Source: Diacronema lutheri (taxonomy: Eukaryota > Haptophyta > Pavlovophyceae > Pavlovales > Pavlovaceae). Taken from it: a stretch of DNA of 64,000 bases. The position numbers and the translations under genes were made by a program. The stretch is from NCBI GenBank assembly GCA_019448385.1, contig JAGTXO010000008.1, positions 496,001-560,000 on the forward strand, given 5' to 3'. Under the pieces are notes generated by a model. It was not told where the DNA came from, did no database searches, and worked only from the letters and a program-made list of their open reading frames with translations. Positions 10,563-19,910 of the stretch are shown in pieces (positions within the stretch are counted from its first letter, which is position 1; every line of letters begins with the position of its first letter).

Positions 10563-11985
10563 CTAGTGCACCACTTTGCGAGCGCCGAGCATGACAGTGG
10601 CGCCAAAGGCGACGAGCGCGCCCGACACGAAGGCTGCCACGACCGGCACGAGAGAGGATGGCGCCGCTGCGTCGCGCGTCGCGGTCGTGCCCGACAGCGT
10701 CAGGTGCGCGCGCGCGCTCGCCTTGTGCGCCGACGGGAAGTAGAAACCCGTCTGCTTGCTCACATCGCCCAGCGCGTCGACGGCGAGGTCGTCGATGTAG
10801 AACTGCGCCCAAGGCTTGCCAAACGAGACCTCGTCGTGCGGGATTGCAAACTGCTTGAGCTGCTGCAGCGTGAGAAGGCCGATGTCGGCGATGACGGCGT
10901 TCGGGTTGCCCTTGTGCGTGCGCATGCGGCGCGCGGTGGCGACAATGATATAGTGGCCCTGCCGGTGGAGCTCCTGCGCCATCGCGATGTTCTCCGGGAT
11001 TGGCAGGCACGTTGTGTAATCGCCCGCCGTTTGCGGCGCGCTGACGAGCGTGTTGTCCAGGTCGAAGCAGAAACGGAGGCGTGGCACCTCCGCGTGGCCA
11101 GCGCAAAATGCCTCGACCTGCGCGGGCGTGCCAAGCACGTGGAAGTCGTGCGCGTGCAGCCGGAGCGCGGCGAAGGGCGCGCCGGCGTCGAGCATCGCTT
11201 TGATCACGCCCGACGTGTAAAACTCGCCCACCTTGTCCTGCGAGAGCTGCGTCGAGCCCGAGCTGAGCAGCGCCTGGCACTCGGCCGCGAGGCGCGAGCC
11301 GTCGGCGAAGCAGTAGCAGCCAGAGTTGGCGTGGTCGGAGATCTTGACCTTCTCCTTGACGTCTTGGACCAGCCCCGTGCTCGCGTCTATCGTCACGTAC
11401 GAGTAGATTGGCTTCGGGTCGAAGGAGTCGAAATGGAAGACGGCGTTGTGCCCCTTGCGCGCAACCTCGCGGTACTGCGTCACAATGTCCGCCGTGTAGA
11501 AGGTGTCACCGTCGCAGAGCATGACGGGGCGGGCGCGCTGCTTGGCGGGGATGCCGCGTAGTCCGAGCAGCACTGTCTCCGCTGCGCCGCGCGTCGGGCC
11601 TGCCAGCTCGACGCGCCGGGCCGTTGGGTACTTCTCAAGGATGAGCGGCCAGTACTTTGCCAGGAGGAACGCGGGGTCGTACACAATGACGACCTCGTCG
11701 TTGGGGCCGACCTGCAGGTTGTCGAGCACCCACAGGAGCATCGGCTTGCCAAGCACGCTGATGAACGGCTTGGGCCGCGAATAGCCCTACGAGTGCGCGT
11801 GCACCCAGGGGAGCGGCTCGAGCGAGCCGCGCCGCACGGTCACACGCGCGGCCACCACACGCGTGCGCGCGCCGCGCACGCGCGCGAGCTGTCGATTCGG
11901 GCAAACGCAAGCGGCTGACCTCTTTCTGGAAGCGGCTGCCAATGCCGCCGAGCGGGATCATGATCGTCATGCCCGGCTCCGCCAT
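10563..11985 (-). CDS. Sugar-1-phosphate nucleotidyltransferase fused to a HAD domain, C-terminal membrane anchor
   Basis: Exons 11920-11985 and 10563-11786 join in phase 0 to give 429 residues. The join completes the nucleotidyltransferase signature: IPLGGIGSRFQKE from exon 1 continues into GYSRPKPF in exon 2. CDGDTFY and the substrate-loop region follow. A second half starts with the HAD motif CFDLDNTLV (near 11050) and includes VATARRM and YIDDLAVDAL. This pairing is known from capsule and surface-polysaccharide enzymes, which suggests activation of a sugar or polyol phosphate combined with a phosphatase. The last 40 residues contain one hydrophobic helix (LVPVVAAFVSGALVAFGATV) like a tail anchor, so the enzyme may sit on a membrane facing the cytosol. 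The substrate cannot be told from sequence. Confidence 0.85.
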
Positions 11986-12126
11986 GGTCGAGCGTCGGCC
12001 GAGTACCCAGAGGTGCCGGCGCACGACCTGTGGCAAAACGGGTCAAAAGGGATGGAAATTAGAAAAGACTGACAAGTAGAAATTCCCAGCTGGCGCGAAC
12101 CGCGTGGAGGACGTGCGTGGCGTGCG

Positions 12127-12996
12127 ATGCTGGTGCTCCTGGCCGCCGCGAGCGGCGCTCTCGCCGCGAGTTTCTCGGGCAACGAGCTGCGCACCTACGT
12201 GCAGCCGCGGGTCGTCCGCTCGCTCCTGCCAGCGCACTGCACGGCGCGACGCGCGTGCACGGCGAGCTCCATGAGCGACGGGTCGTCGACGTCTGGAGCC
12301 GACGTCGGCGGAAGCGGCGAGCTGAGCGCGGCTGAGCGCGAGCAGATCGGCAATCTCGTGGCAGATGACGAATACCTTGGCCTCACTCTGGAGCTCACCG
12401 AGCTCGTTCGCATCGCCATTCGCGAGGAGCTCAAGGCCAAGCTGCGCGACTTTGTGGGCAAGGACGATTACAAGCTCGGCGACATCTCCAAAGAGCTCGA
12501 CGGTCGGATCAAGGCGGAGGTGGCGCGGATGCGCGACAAGGAGGAGTACGAGCTCGGTGATTTGAGCGTCGCGCTCGACACGTTCGCCAAGGAGGAGGTG
12601 ACGCGCATGACGGGCAAGGAGGGCTACGAGTTTGGTGACCTAAGCGTTGAGATCGACGCGCGCGTGAAGAGGGCCGTCGGCGAGTTCACCGGCAAGGTTA
12701 CGTACACGCCCGGCGACCTGCAGGCCGAGATCAGGCGGCGCGTCGCCAAGCAGGTGCTCGAGTACACAGGCAAGGACGGCTACGAATTTGGCGACATCAC
12801 GCGCGAGATCAACCGGCGGCGGGCGGTGTGGGTCGAGAGCTACCTGGGTCGCGAGGGGTACGAATTTGGCGATCTGACCAAAAAGGCGCTTGCTGACTTC
12901 ACCGGCAAGAAGGAGGGCGAGTACCGCTTCGGGGACATCAGCAAGGCGATTGGGAGCAAACTCTTTGGACCGCGCAAGCGCAAGCGCGACGACTGA
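12127..12996 (+). CDS. Secretory or plastid-targeted protein with six ~33-residue GD repeats
   Basis: The protein has 289 residues. It begins with a short signal-peptide-like stretch (MLVLLAAASGALAASF) and an Arg/Ser-rich stretch, as in bipartite plastid targeting, then an acidic linker. From about residue 110 it consists of six tandem units with the pattern G-K-x2-Y-x-[LF]-G-D-[IL]-[ST], each followed by an amphipathic charged helix. The units are EYELGDLSVAL, GYEFGDLSVEI, TYTPGDLQAEI, GYEFGDITREI, GYEFGDLTKKA and a last YRFGDISKAI. The end is very basic (PRKRKRDD). I do not know a named function. The regular spacing suggests a repeat solenoid or helical bundle. The neighbouring nucleotidyltransferase is divergent, 141 bases away. 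Confidence 0.8.
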   Translation: MLVLLAAASGALAASFSGNELRTYVQPRVVRSLLPAHCTARRACTASSMSDGSSTSGADVGGSGELSAAEREQIGNLVADDEYLGLTLELTELVRIAIREELKAKLRDFVGKDDYKLGDISKELDGRIKAEVARMRDKEEYELGDLSVALDTFAKEEVTRMTGKEGYEFGDLSVEIDARVKRAVGEFTGKVTYTPGDLQAEIRRRVAKQVLEYTGKDGYEFGDITREINRRRAVWVESYLGREGYEFGDLTKKALADFTGKKEGEYRFGDISKAIGSKLFGPRKRKRDD

Positions 12997-13117
12997 CGCG
13001 CCTCGGCACTTCGCGACGCCCCTACAGCCCTGCTCACTCGCCCGGAAGTTTCGTCAGAAGTTTCACCACCAGCCTGCGCAGTGCTTCTGACCTTTTTTAG
13101 AAACCTGTGACGCCGAA

Positions 13118-14173
13118 ATGGCCGCCTCCGCCGCCTCCGTGCTCGCCTCGGGCATGCGTGCTTTCGGCGCTTTCAGGCGCTTGACGTGTGCGCTCGGCGC
13201 GCGGCCGCTGGTGCGGAGACTGCTCAAGCCGCTCGGCACGGCCGCCCTGGCCTGTACTGTGGCAGCAGAGCTCTCGCGCTCGGCGCTGACGTTCTCCGAC
13301 GACGGCGCGCGACAGGGCGCGGACGCACACTCGGGCGCGCTCGCCACGGAGCGCCTCGTCGTCTGGCTCGCGCACGCGCGCGCTCGCGCAGAGAGCCTTT
13401 TGTGCGACCCTCCCATGGCGCTTCGCCGCTTTGGTGACAGCTGGCGTGCGCTGGTCGGGCCGGAGCTTGAGCGCGAGGTTGGCGCGAGCCGCCGCGCCCT
13501 CGAGACGGCGCTCGGCGCTGTCTCTTCGCCGGGTGGCGGCGCAGCTTTGGAGCAGCTCGAGGAACTTGCGTCGGCGATCAATGCGGCGGAGGAGACCATG
13601 CGCAAGGCGCGCATCACGGCCGCCGCGAGCGCGAGCCGCTTCTCGTGGCTCGAGTTGATGCGCGACGTTCGCATTCACCGCCTCGACGGCAGCGGTGGCT
13701 CGGCCGGCGAGGTGCCTGCCGAGACTCTGCTCGGCAAAATTGTGCTGCTGTACTTCACGGCGGGCTGGTGCCCACCCTGTCGCGAGTTTACGCCGCGGCT
13801 CGCAGCTGCTGCGGAGGCGCTCGGCGAAGGGTGCGAGGTCGTGCAGGTCTCATGGGACCACGACGAGCTCGCCATGCAAAAGTACGCGCGCGCGCTCGGC
13901 ATGCGCTGGCTGGCGATTTCACACGAGCAGCGCGCCCTTGCGCGAGAGCTTTCGAGCAGGTACGACGTCGAGCAGATCCCTGCGCTCGTCGTGATCGCGG
14001 TCAGCCCCGACGGAGCGTCGACACGAGTCCTCTCGTCAGACGGGCGCATGGACGTGCTTCGCTTCCTTGCGCAACCTCAGCGCGGCGGTGACGGCGACGG
14101 CAGCTCTAGCCAGCCCCCTCTCGCCGCTTGGATCCGGCGGCTCCTTGACGAGGCGCCACAGCGCCGACCCTGA
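13118..14173 (+). CDS. Thioredoxin-like (nucleoredoxin/tryparedoxin type) protein
   Basis: The protein has 351 residues and a thioredoxin fold in the second half. The redox motif WCPPC is at residues 217-221, preceded by GKIVLLYFTAG and followed by CREFTPRLAAA, which is the nucleoredoxin/tryparedoxin pattern. The cis-Pro region is DVEQIPALVVI. The first 190 residues are Ala/Arg rich with one hydrophobic stretch (GTAALACTVAAEL), which could be an organelle presequence or membrane anchor. Such proteins reduce disulfides, but the partner is unknown. It sits between the repeat protein and a poorly coding region. Confidence 0.85.
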   Translation: MAASAASVLASGMRAFGAFRRLTCALGARPLVRRLLKPLGTAALACTVAAELSRSALTFSDDGARQGADAHSGALATERLVVWLAHARARAESLLCDPPMALRRFGDSWRALVGPELEREVGASRRALETALGAVSSPGGGAALEQLEELASAINAAEETMRKARITAAASASRFSWLELMRDVRIHRLDGSGGSAGEVPAETLLGKIVLLYFTAGWCPPCREFTPRLAAAAEALGEGCEVVQVSWDHDELAMQKYARALGMRWLAISHEQRALARELSSRYDVEQIPALVVIAVSPDGASTRVLSSDGRMDVLRFLAQPQRGGDGDGSSSQPPLAAWIRRLLDEAPQRRP

Positions 14174-14961
14174 TCACAGGCCACAGGCCACAGCATCAGA
14201 TCAGCTGACTCCGACGCGATTTCAGGCGCACGCATGTTTGGGCCTCGAGGCCAAAAACAGCAGCCGACAGATGTCCCCTTGAGTCGCCTGCCGACGCGCA
14301 GGCGCGTAAACGGCAGGCGAGCAATCACGGCAATCGCTCCGAGTAGGCCGGCAGCCCGCTCGACCTTGCGCTGCTGAGGCACGTGCAGCTCGCGAGCGAC
14401 GAGAGCGTGAGGCTCACCGAGGCCGAAAGCTTTGGGCACGTCAGCGCAGTGCCGTACGCAGCGTCTTGCTGATTCTTTGATGGGATCGACTCCTCGTCGG
14501 CGTACTTGAGGCACATGTTTGAGCAGTGCACGCCCATTGCGGGTGTGCACACCGCCCCTACCTTGAGCTGGGCCTCCCTGCTTGTCGGTTTCGTCTCCAC
14601 TTTTTTTCTGTTTGCAACGTCAAGCTGCGAGTGTGTGACTCAGACATCGAGTTCCGCGCATCCGGATGCTCGCACCCAGCGCGCCCCCATCACGGCAGCC
14701 CCCCCAAACCGGATTACAGGGCGCCTAGGTCCTTCCGCTTCACCACACGCCCTGGCCGCCCGCGGGGGCGCGACCCGCCGGCGCCGCAGCGCCGCGTGCG
14801 GGCTCGGAGCCTCGGTCGGCCCCGCGAGCAGCCGGCCGGCGTCATCGGTCGCGGGGCGGTCCGTCGGGCGCTACGGTGGTTCCCCTCGTGGCGCCCGGTG
14901 AGGGCGGGTAGTGCTGCGCGGCGGGTGGCGTGGCGCGGCCGGCGCGCCGCACGACCGCTCG
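14174..14961. other. Intergenic region of about 790 bases without a supported gene
   Basis: No conserved protein is visible in any frame. A 91-codon open frame on the minus strand (14325-14600) is Cys/Ser rich and lacks an ATG start. A T-rich stretch lies near 14600-14625. The right end holds the alternating GC/GT block next to the transporter stop. Confidence 0.6.
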
Positions 14962-16232
14962 TCAGGCGCCAGAGTGCGCGCGCGCGCACACACTGCGCGC
15001 GCGCGCACACTGCGCGCGCGCGCGCCGCACCTGTCTGGCGTAGTTGTACAGGAAGACGCCTACGACGCAGACGAGCGTGCCCAGCGCGCTCCAGAGCGTC
15101 ACCGCGTTGCCAAACCAGAGCACGCTCAGCCAGATCAGCATGGCTCTCTTCAGCGTGTTGAGCACCGACTGCGTCACTGGCGAGACGACGCTCATCACGG
15201 CGTACGCCGCGACGGACTGCATGTGAAACGAGACACCGTTGATCAAGAGATGCAGCAGCAGCTCGGTGCTCCACTCGGAACCGCCGTCGCTGTCCGCGTC
15301 GCGCGGCGCGTCGTCGGGCGCGGCGGATAATCGCAACCCGGCGTGCGACGACAGCGCGACAAATGGAAGCTGCACGAGCAGCGCGGCGGCGGAGGTGTAG
15401 AACTGCAGCTGCACGTACGAGTACTGCGTCGTGAGCAGCTTCTTCGAGAAGACGTTCTGCACGCAGTCAATGCAGTTGTTAAAGACAGCCGCGTAGAAGC
15501 CGATCGCGTTGAAGGAGAGCTCGGTCGCGGAGCAGAGCGCGAGACCGGCGACGACGGGGACGAGCGATAAGTTGACCACCAAGCTCGTGCGCTCGCGCAG
15601 CATCACCCATGAGAACAGCACGGTGAAGAAGGGCGCCGACGACTTGACCGTCTCGGTGAACGAGACGGCGACGAACTTGAGCGACAGCAGCCCGGCCACG
15701 ACCGTCACAAAACGCAGGCTGCCGACGATCATCATGTCGCGTAAGAAGGCGCCCGCCGGGATCGACGCGACGCGACTTTCGTCCGTCGACTCGAGCGCCG
15801 AGCCGTTCCGCTGCATCGTGGGCAGCGACGAGCCCTTGTCGGCCGCGGCCGAATGCGGACATCTGGGGAGGTACATCTTTGCGCACCCGAGCACTGCGGT
15901 GCTGATCATCTGGAAGGTGGCGAGCGTGCTTGGCGCCGTGCGCAGCCGATTCAAGATGTGCTTGTTCCCAAACAGTGTGATCCCGCTCGTGATATACCTG
16001 GCGCAGAGGGGGGGACGGGGAAAAACGCCGTCGGCCGCACGCGCGACCGGTTCGGCGCGCGCACGCGCGCCGAACGCGCGCGCGCGCCGGCGGGCGGGGA
16101 AAAACGCCCTGGCGCATTCCTAGGCGCGCCGGCCAGATGGCGCAGCGCGGTATGCGTGGCGACCCACCAGCACGCGATGAAGACGATGCGCTTGATCACG
16201 AGCTGGCGCGGCTCTCCGTCGTCGCTGGCCAT
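14962..16232 (-). CDS. SLC35E2-like (triose-phosphate transporter superfamily) membrane transporter
   Basis: This is a drug/metabolite-superfamily antiporter with about ten membrane helices. Exons 16168-16232 and 14962-15997 join in phase 2, producing IACWYITSGITLFGNKHIL, the conserved helix-1 NK motif. The body follows SLC35E2 closely: RFVTVVAGLLSLKFVAVSF, TETVKSSAPFFTVLFS, LVVNLSLVPVVAGLALCSAT, DCVQNVFSKKLL, QLQFYTSAAA and SPVTQSVLNTLKRA. An unusual Asp/Ser-rich loop (about 15780-15850) separates helices 2 and 3. The predicted length is 366 residues. The last 25 residues are read through a GC repeat, and a donor-like CAG|GTGCGG at YARQ could lead to another C-terminal exon. The substrate is unknown. 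It is probably a Golgi or ER carrier rather than a plastid one. Confidence 0.85.
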
Positions 16233-16325
16233 CCGGCGGCACCGTGACGCACCGCGATGGCGCCCTCCACGACCTGGATGGTTTGGGCGGTAAAAAATAA
16301 AAATGCCACGATCATAGAAATCCTT

Positions 16326-17924
16326 TTAGAGGAGCACGCTCTGTGCGCGCGCGCCCGACAGCCCCGCGCCCAAGCGCGCGCGGTACCGCGAGCGCGTGAC
16401 CGCCGCGCCGATCGCGAGCAGAGCAACTGCGAGGCCGAGCGCGGCCACGGCGCGCGGGCTGTCGGGACTCCAGCGCGCCCGCGCGCTGCTTCGCGCGCCG
16501 GCCTCGCCGCGCAGCCGGCCGGATGGCGCGTCGCGCGCCGACGCGAGCATGAGCTCGTCCGCAAAGCGCGAGAGCCGGTATCGCGCGGTCATCGCCGCCT
16601 CCTCGCCGATGCCGCGCAGCGCCGCGACGTTGTGCGGCGACGCGTCGAAGGGCGCGGCGCGCTCGAAGCGGGAGAGGTCGACGTTGACGCGCAGGTAGCG
16701 CGTCGCCGCGCCCGACGCACCGAACACCTTTTTGAAGAACTGGTCGGTGAGCTCCTCCTGGCCGATGAGCGCCGCGTTCAAAAGCTCGAGCTGGTGCGCG
16801 GTGAGTGGCAGGAAGATCCACTTGAGGCTGCCCCACTGCTCGTCCCACCAGCGCGTGTCATTGTACTCGAGGAACTGCACGACCGTCTTGAGCACCGAGC
16901 CAAGCGTATTGTCGCGCAGGTCGAGGTTGCCCGTGCGGTACAAGTCGGAGCGCTGCCTTCCCGTGCCGAGCGAGAGAACGAGCGACCGGTCGGGCGTGAG
17001 CGCACAGCCGAGCCGCTCGGCGGCCATCTTCTCGGCGAGCTCGTACGCGATGAGCGTCGGGTTGTTGGCGTACAGCGCGCCGTCCGCGGCGAGCACGCGC
17101 TCAGCGCCTCCCGCGCACCCGACGCACGTCAGGTTGCGCGGGTTGAAGAAGGTGGGCGCCGCCGACGTCGCGAGCGCCGCGTCGACGAGCGAGTAGGTCG
17201 ACGCCGCGCTTGCGCCGAGGTTGGTCAGCGTGATGGGCGTGCCGCGGAGCAGGTCGTACGTGGTCATGCCGAGCACGCGCCCGCCAAACTCCTCGGCCGT
17301 CGTCAGCTCGCCAAGGTACTCGCGCGCGACGCGCTCGATCCCGTCGGTCGAGTAGGTCGGGTAGGATAGGTAGCAGTGCGCGAGCGCAGGCAGGCAGTCG
17401 TAGATAAGTCCGCCGAGGTTGTACAGGTCGAGCGTGCAGCGCTCGTTGATGATGGCCTGCTGGTGCGGCTTGCAGTTGCGCGTCTCGTTGGAGAAGATCG
17501 TCGGCCCGTGCCGTGTGTAAATGTCCGAGAGGTTGGCCGCCCCGTGCCCGACCATGAGCGCGGCCGCCTGCAGCCCGCCGGTCGACGTGCCGACGACGAC
17601 GTCGAAAAAGTCGCCGAGGCGCGCGGGCGCGCCAAGCTTGTCGCTAAGTATCAACTCGAGTTCCTCCAGGACCGTCGCGCCGATGAGCCCACGCATCCCG
17701 CCTCCGTCGAGCGAGAGCACCCGCACCGTCTCGGCGCAGATGGGCAGTCGGCTCGCGGCACTGTCGCGAAGGCGCGTGGGCGCGGCGAGCGCCCGCGGCG
17801 CGGTGGGGGCCGGCACGTCCGCAAGCGGGCGCGCAATGAAGCCGACGGCCAGCCCAAGCAGTACGCCAGCGCACGCGACGGGCCACCGTGCGGCCGGCCG
17901 CGCGCCGAGCGCCGGTATTCCCAT
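16326..17924 (-). CDS. Patatin-like phospholipase with N- and C-terminal membrane helices
   Basis: This is a lipid acyl hydrolase using a Ser-Asp dyad, 532 residues from the ATG at 17924. It has the oxyanion loop DGGGMRG (residues 73-79), the nucleophile motif GTSTGG (Ser about 114) and the Asp motif ADGALYANNP. N-terminal TM helix: VACAGVLLGLAVGFI. A second hydrophobic helix (AVAALGLAVALLAIGAAV) lies near the C-terminus, so the enzyme is likely anchored at both ends. The frame is open upstream of 17924 but overlaps the divergent gene at 17968, so the first ATG after that gene is preferred. Roles in membrane lipid turnover or galactolipid breakdown are typical for the family; the substrate is not shown by the sequence. 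Confidence 0.9.
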   Translation of the reverse strand: MGIPALGARPAARWPVACAGVLLGLAVGFIARPLADVPAPTAPRALAAPTRLRDSAASRLPICAETVRVLSLDGGGMRGLIGATVLEELELILSDKLGAPARLGDFFDVVVGTSTGGLQAAALMVGHGAANLSDIYTRHGPTIFSNETRNCKPHQQAIINERCTLDLYNLGGLIYDCLPALAHCYLSYPTYSTDGIERVAREYLGELTTAEEFGGRVLGMTTYDLLRGTPITLTNLGASAASTYSLVDAALATSAAPTFFNPRNLTCVGCAGGAERVLAADGALYANNPTLIAYELAEKMAAERLGCALTPDRSLVLSLGTGRQRSDLYRTGNLDLRDNTLGSVLKTVVQFLEYNDTRWWDEQWGSLKWIFLPLTAHQLELLNAALIGQEELTDQFFKKVFGASGAATRYLRVNVDLSRFERAAPFDASPHNVAALRGIGEEAAMTARYRLSRFADELMLASARDAPSGRLRGEAGARSSARARWSPDSPRAVAALGLAVALLAIGAAVTRSRYRARLGAGLSGARAQSVLL

Positions 17925-17967
17925 CCCCGCTCCCGCCGTGTCGTTTTGGACGTTACGCGCGCGCACG

Positions 17968-18387
17968 ATGGGGAAGGCCAAAGGGAGCACGAACACGGCG
18001 AACAACGACGCGAACACGGACCTCGCCGGGGTGACGTGGTTTTACGTCAAACACGGCGAGGCGCAGAAGACGCTGTTCAACTCCGACTGCTGGGCGCTTA
18101 CACTGATGGACACGGTGAAGGAGGTGGCGGCCGTCGCGCCGGACAAGGTGTGCGACTTGCAAGACGGCGAGACCGGCACGCTCCTCGGAATCCCGACGCA
18201 AGAAGCGCGCCTGAACGCTGCAACTTTGGTCAAACCGACGCGATCGTACGTCCTCGTTGCACCACAATACGCCACCGACGGCCCGACCGCAGGCGCGGTC
18301 ATCGGGATTGAGACGCTCTACACTCCGCCCGCCGGCGAGAACCTGCCCCCGCCGCCGCCCGCGCCCGACGCAAAGAAAAAGAAGTGA
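17968..18387 (+). CDS. Small protein resembling the CXorf65 family
   Basis: The protein has 139 residues. The core pattern WFYVKHGEAQKTLFNSDC, a hydrophobic helix, then VCDLQDGETGTLLG and a final SYVLV strand resembles the uncharacterised CXorf65 family, which has a ubiquitin-like-fold appearance and occurs in ciliated eukaryotes. The tail is Pro-rich and ends in four lysines. The start is 43 bases from the patatin ATG on the other strand, so the two must share a promoter region. The function is unknown and the family assignment is from memory of the pattern. Confidence 0.7.
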   Translation: MGKAKGSTNTANNDANTDLAGVTWFYVKHGEAQKTLFNSDCWALTLMDTVKEVAAVAPDKVCDLQDGETGTLLGIPTQEARLNAATLVKPTRSYVLVAPQYATDGPTAGAVIGIETLYTPPAGENLPPPPPAPDAKKKK

Positions 18388-18704
18388 CTAAGCGCCTCGG
18401 CCTTCACCGCCAAAGTCGCGGCCATTTGGCGGCCTCTCCGCCGGCGCAGCATGTGAGAAAGTGCATGCCGCCGCGAACGACACACACGGTGACACACCGG
18501 AACATCTGCCAAGCTCGAAGAGCGAACACGATGCGGAAGGCGACCAAGCTTCTCGCCGTGGTTCGGCCGAGAGCATGGCGATCAGCGAAGTTGGGCGGAC
18601 AAGCACCGCGAGCGCATCGCGCTCAAGCAGCGCGACCAGCAAGCAGCCGGCGCCCAGAACCCACGTAAGTCATCACTCATCCATCACCTGCTCATCACCC
18701 CACG
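18388..18704 (+). other. Intergenic region of about 320 bases; possible exon fragment
   Basis: A stretch on the plus strand at about 18495-18663 reads as a hydrophilic peptide (WADKHRERIALKQRDQQ) and ends in a good donor, ACGTAAGT, near 18664. It has no ATG in frame and could be a 5' exon whose partner I cannot find, or chance. Nothing else is recognised. Confidence 0.35.
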
Positions 18705-19859
18705 ATGGACGGCCGCGGCGGCTCCATCGCAACCGTGACGCTCGTCGGATTTGCGTGTGCGTGGGCGGCGCACCAGCTTGCGCGGCGCGTCACGCGCCGG
18801 CTGCGCGACGGACGGCGCGCGGGCACTGCGTCGTGCGCCGCGGCCGCGCCCGTTGGGCGCACGCCGCTCGTCGAGCTCCGCTCGCTCTCGGCGCTCACGG
18901 GCTGCCGAATCCTCGCCAAGCTCGAGCTGCTCAACCCGGGCGGTTCGATCAAAGACCGGGTGGCGTGGCGCGCCGTGCTCGACGCCGAGCGCGCGGGCAC
19001 GCTCCGTCCGGGTGGCACCGTTGTCGAGGGCACGTCGGGGAGCACCGGGATCAGCCTCGCCGTTGTCGCGCGCGCGCGCGGATACAGCTGCCACCTCGTC
19101 GTGCCGGATGACATGAGCGCCAACAAGCTGCAACTTATACGCGCGCTTGGCGTGACGGTCGAAGTGGTGAAGCCGGCATCAATCGTCAACGACGACCACT
19201 ACGTCAACCGCGCGCGCGCGCACGCCGCCCGCCTGCCCAACGCCGTCTTCATCGATCAGTTTGAGAGCGCGTCCAACTTCGCGGCGCACGCGCAGACGAC
19301 TGGCCCTGAGATCTGGGAGCAGTGCGGCGGGCGGCTCGACGCGTTCGTTATGTCCGCCGGTACGGGCGGCACAATCGCCGGCGTCTCGCGCGTGCTCAAG
19401 GCGCGCGACCCGCGCGTGCGCGTCGTGCTCGCCGACCCGCCCGGCTCGAGCCTGCACCACCGCGTTCGGCATGGCGTCGCGTGGGCGCCCGAGCAGGCGG
19501 AGCGGACGCTGCAACGGCACAGGTACGACACGATGGTCGAGGGTGTTGGCGCCGACCGCATCACATCCAACTTTGCGCGCGCACTCATCGACGACGCCGT
19601 GCGTATTGGCGACGACGAGACAGTCGCGATGGCGCGCGCGCTGCTCGAGCACGAGGCGCTCTTCGTTGGCGCGTCGGGCGCGATGAACTGCGCGGCGGCC
19701 GTGCGCACGGCGCGCGCGCTCGGGCCGGGGCACACGATTGTCACGGTCTTGTGTGATGGCGGCCAGCGCTATACAAACTCGCCTTTCTTCGCCGCACTTG
19801 TCGCTTGCGCGCCGCAGTGCGCGGCCCACAGCGGGACTGTTAAATGCGTGAATGAGTAG
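18705..19859 (+). CDS. Membrane-anchored cysteine synthase-like PLP enzyme
   Basis: This is an O-acetylserine (thiol) lyase family member of fold-type II, 384 residues. The PLP lysine lies in NPGGSIKDR, the phosphate loop is GTSGSTGIS and the glycine loop is SAGTGGTIAGVSR. An N-terminal hydrophobic helix (ATVTLVGFACAWAAHQL) precedes the catalytic part, as in the fungal mitochondrial outer-membrane cysteine synthase homologues. The C-terminal half contains the inserted EGVGADRITSNF block seen in that subgroup. Expected reaction: O-acetylserine plus sulfide to cysteine. Sulfide use by this membrane subgroup is less well established. The ATG at 18705 is the first in frame. Confidence 0.88.
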   Translation: MDGRGGSIATVTLVGFACAWAAHQLARRVTRRLRDGRRAGTASCAAAAPVGRTPLVELRSLSALTGCRILAKLELLNPGGSIKDRVAWRAVLDAERAGTLRPGGTVVEGTSGSTGISLAVVARARGYSCHLVVPDDMSANKLQLIRALGVTVEVVKPASIVNDDHYVNRARAHAARLPNAVFIDQFESASNFAAHAQTTGPEIWEQCGGRLDAFVMSAGTGGTIAGVSRVLKARDPRVRVVLADPPGSSLHHRVRHGVAWAPEQAERTLQRHRYDTMVEGVGADRITSNFARALIDDAVRIGDDETVAMARALLEHEALFVGASGAMNCAAAVRTARALGPGHTIVTVLCDGGQRYTNSPFFAALVACAPQCAAHSGTVKCVNE

Positions 19860-19910
19860 CCGAACGGCAACGCGGACATCGATGGCCATGCACTCCGGGC
19901 GCGCTGCATC

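Noticed and set aside
14325-14600. Minus-strand frame of 91 codons, Cys/Ser rich
   Set aside because: It starts with GTG, has no family resemblance and could be an exon of nothing identifiable.
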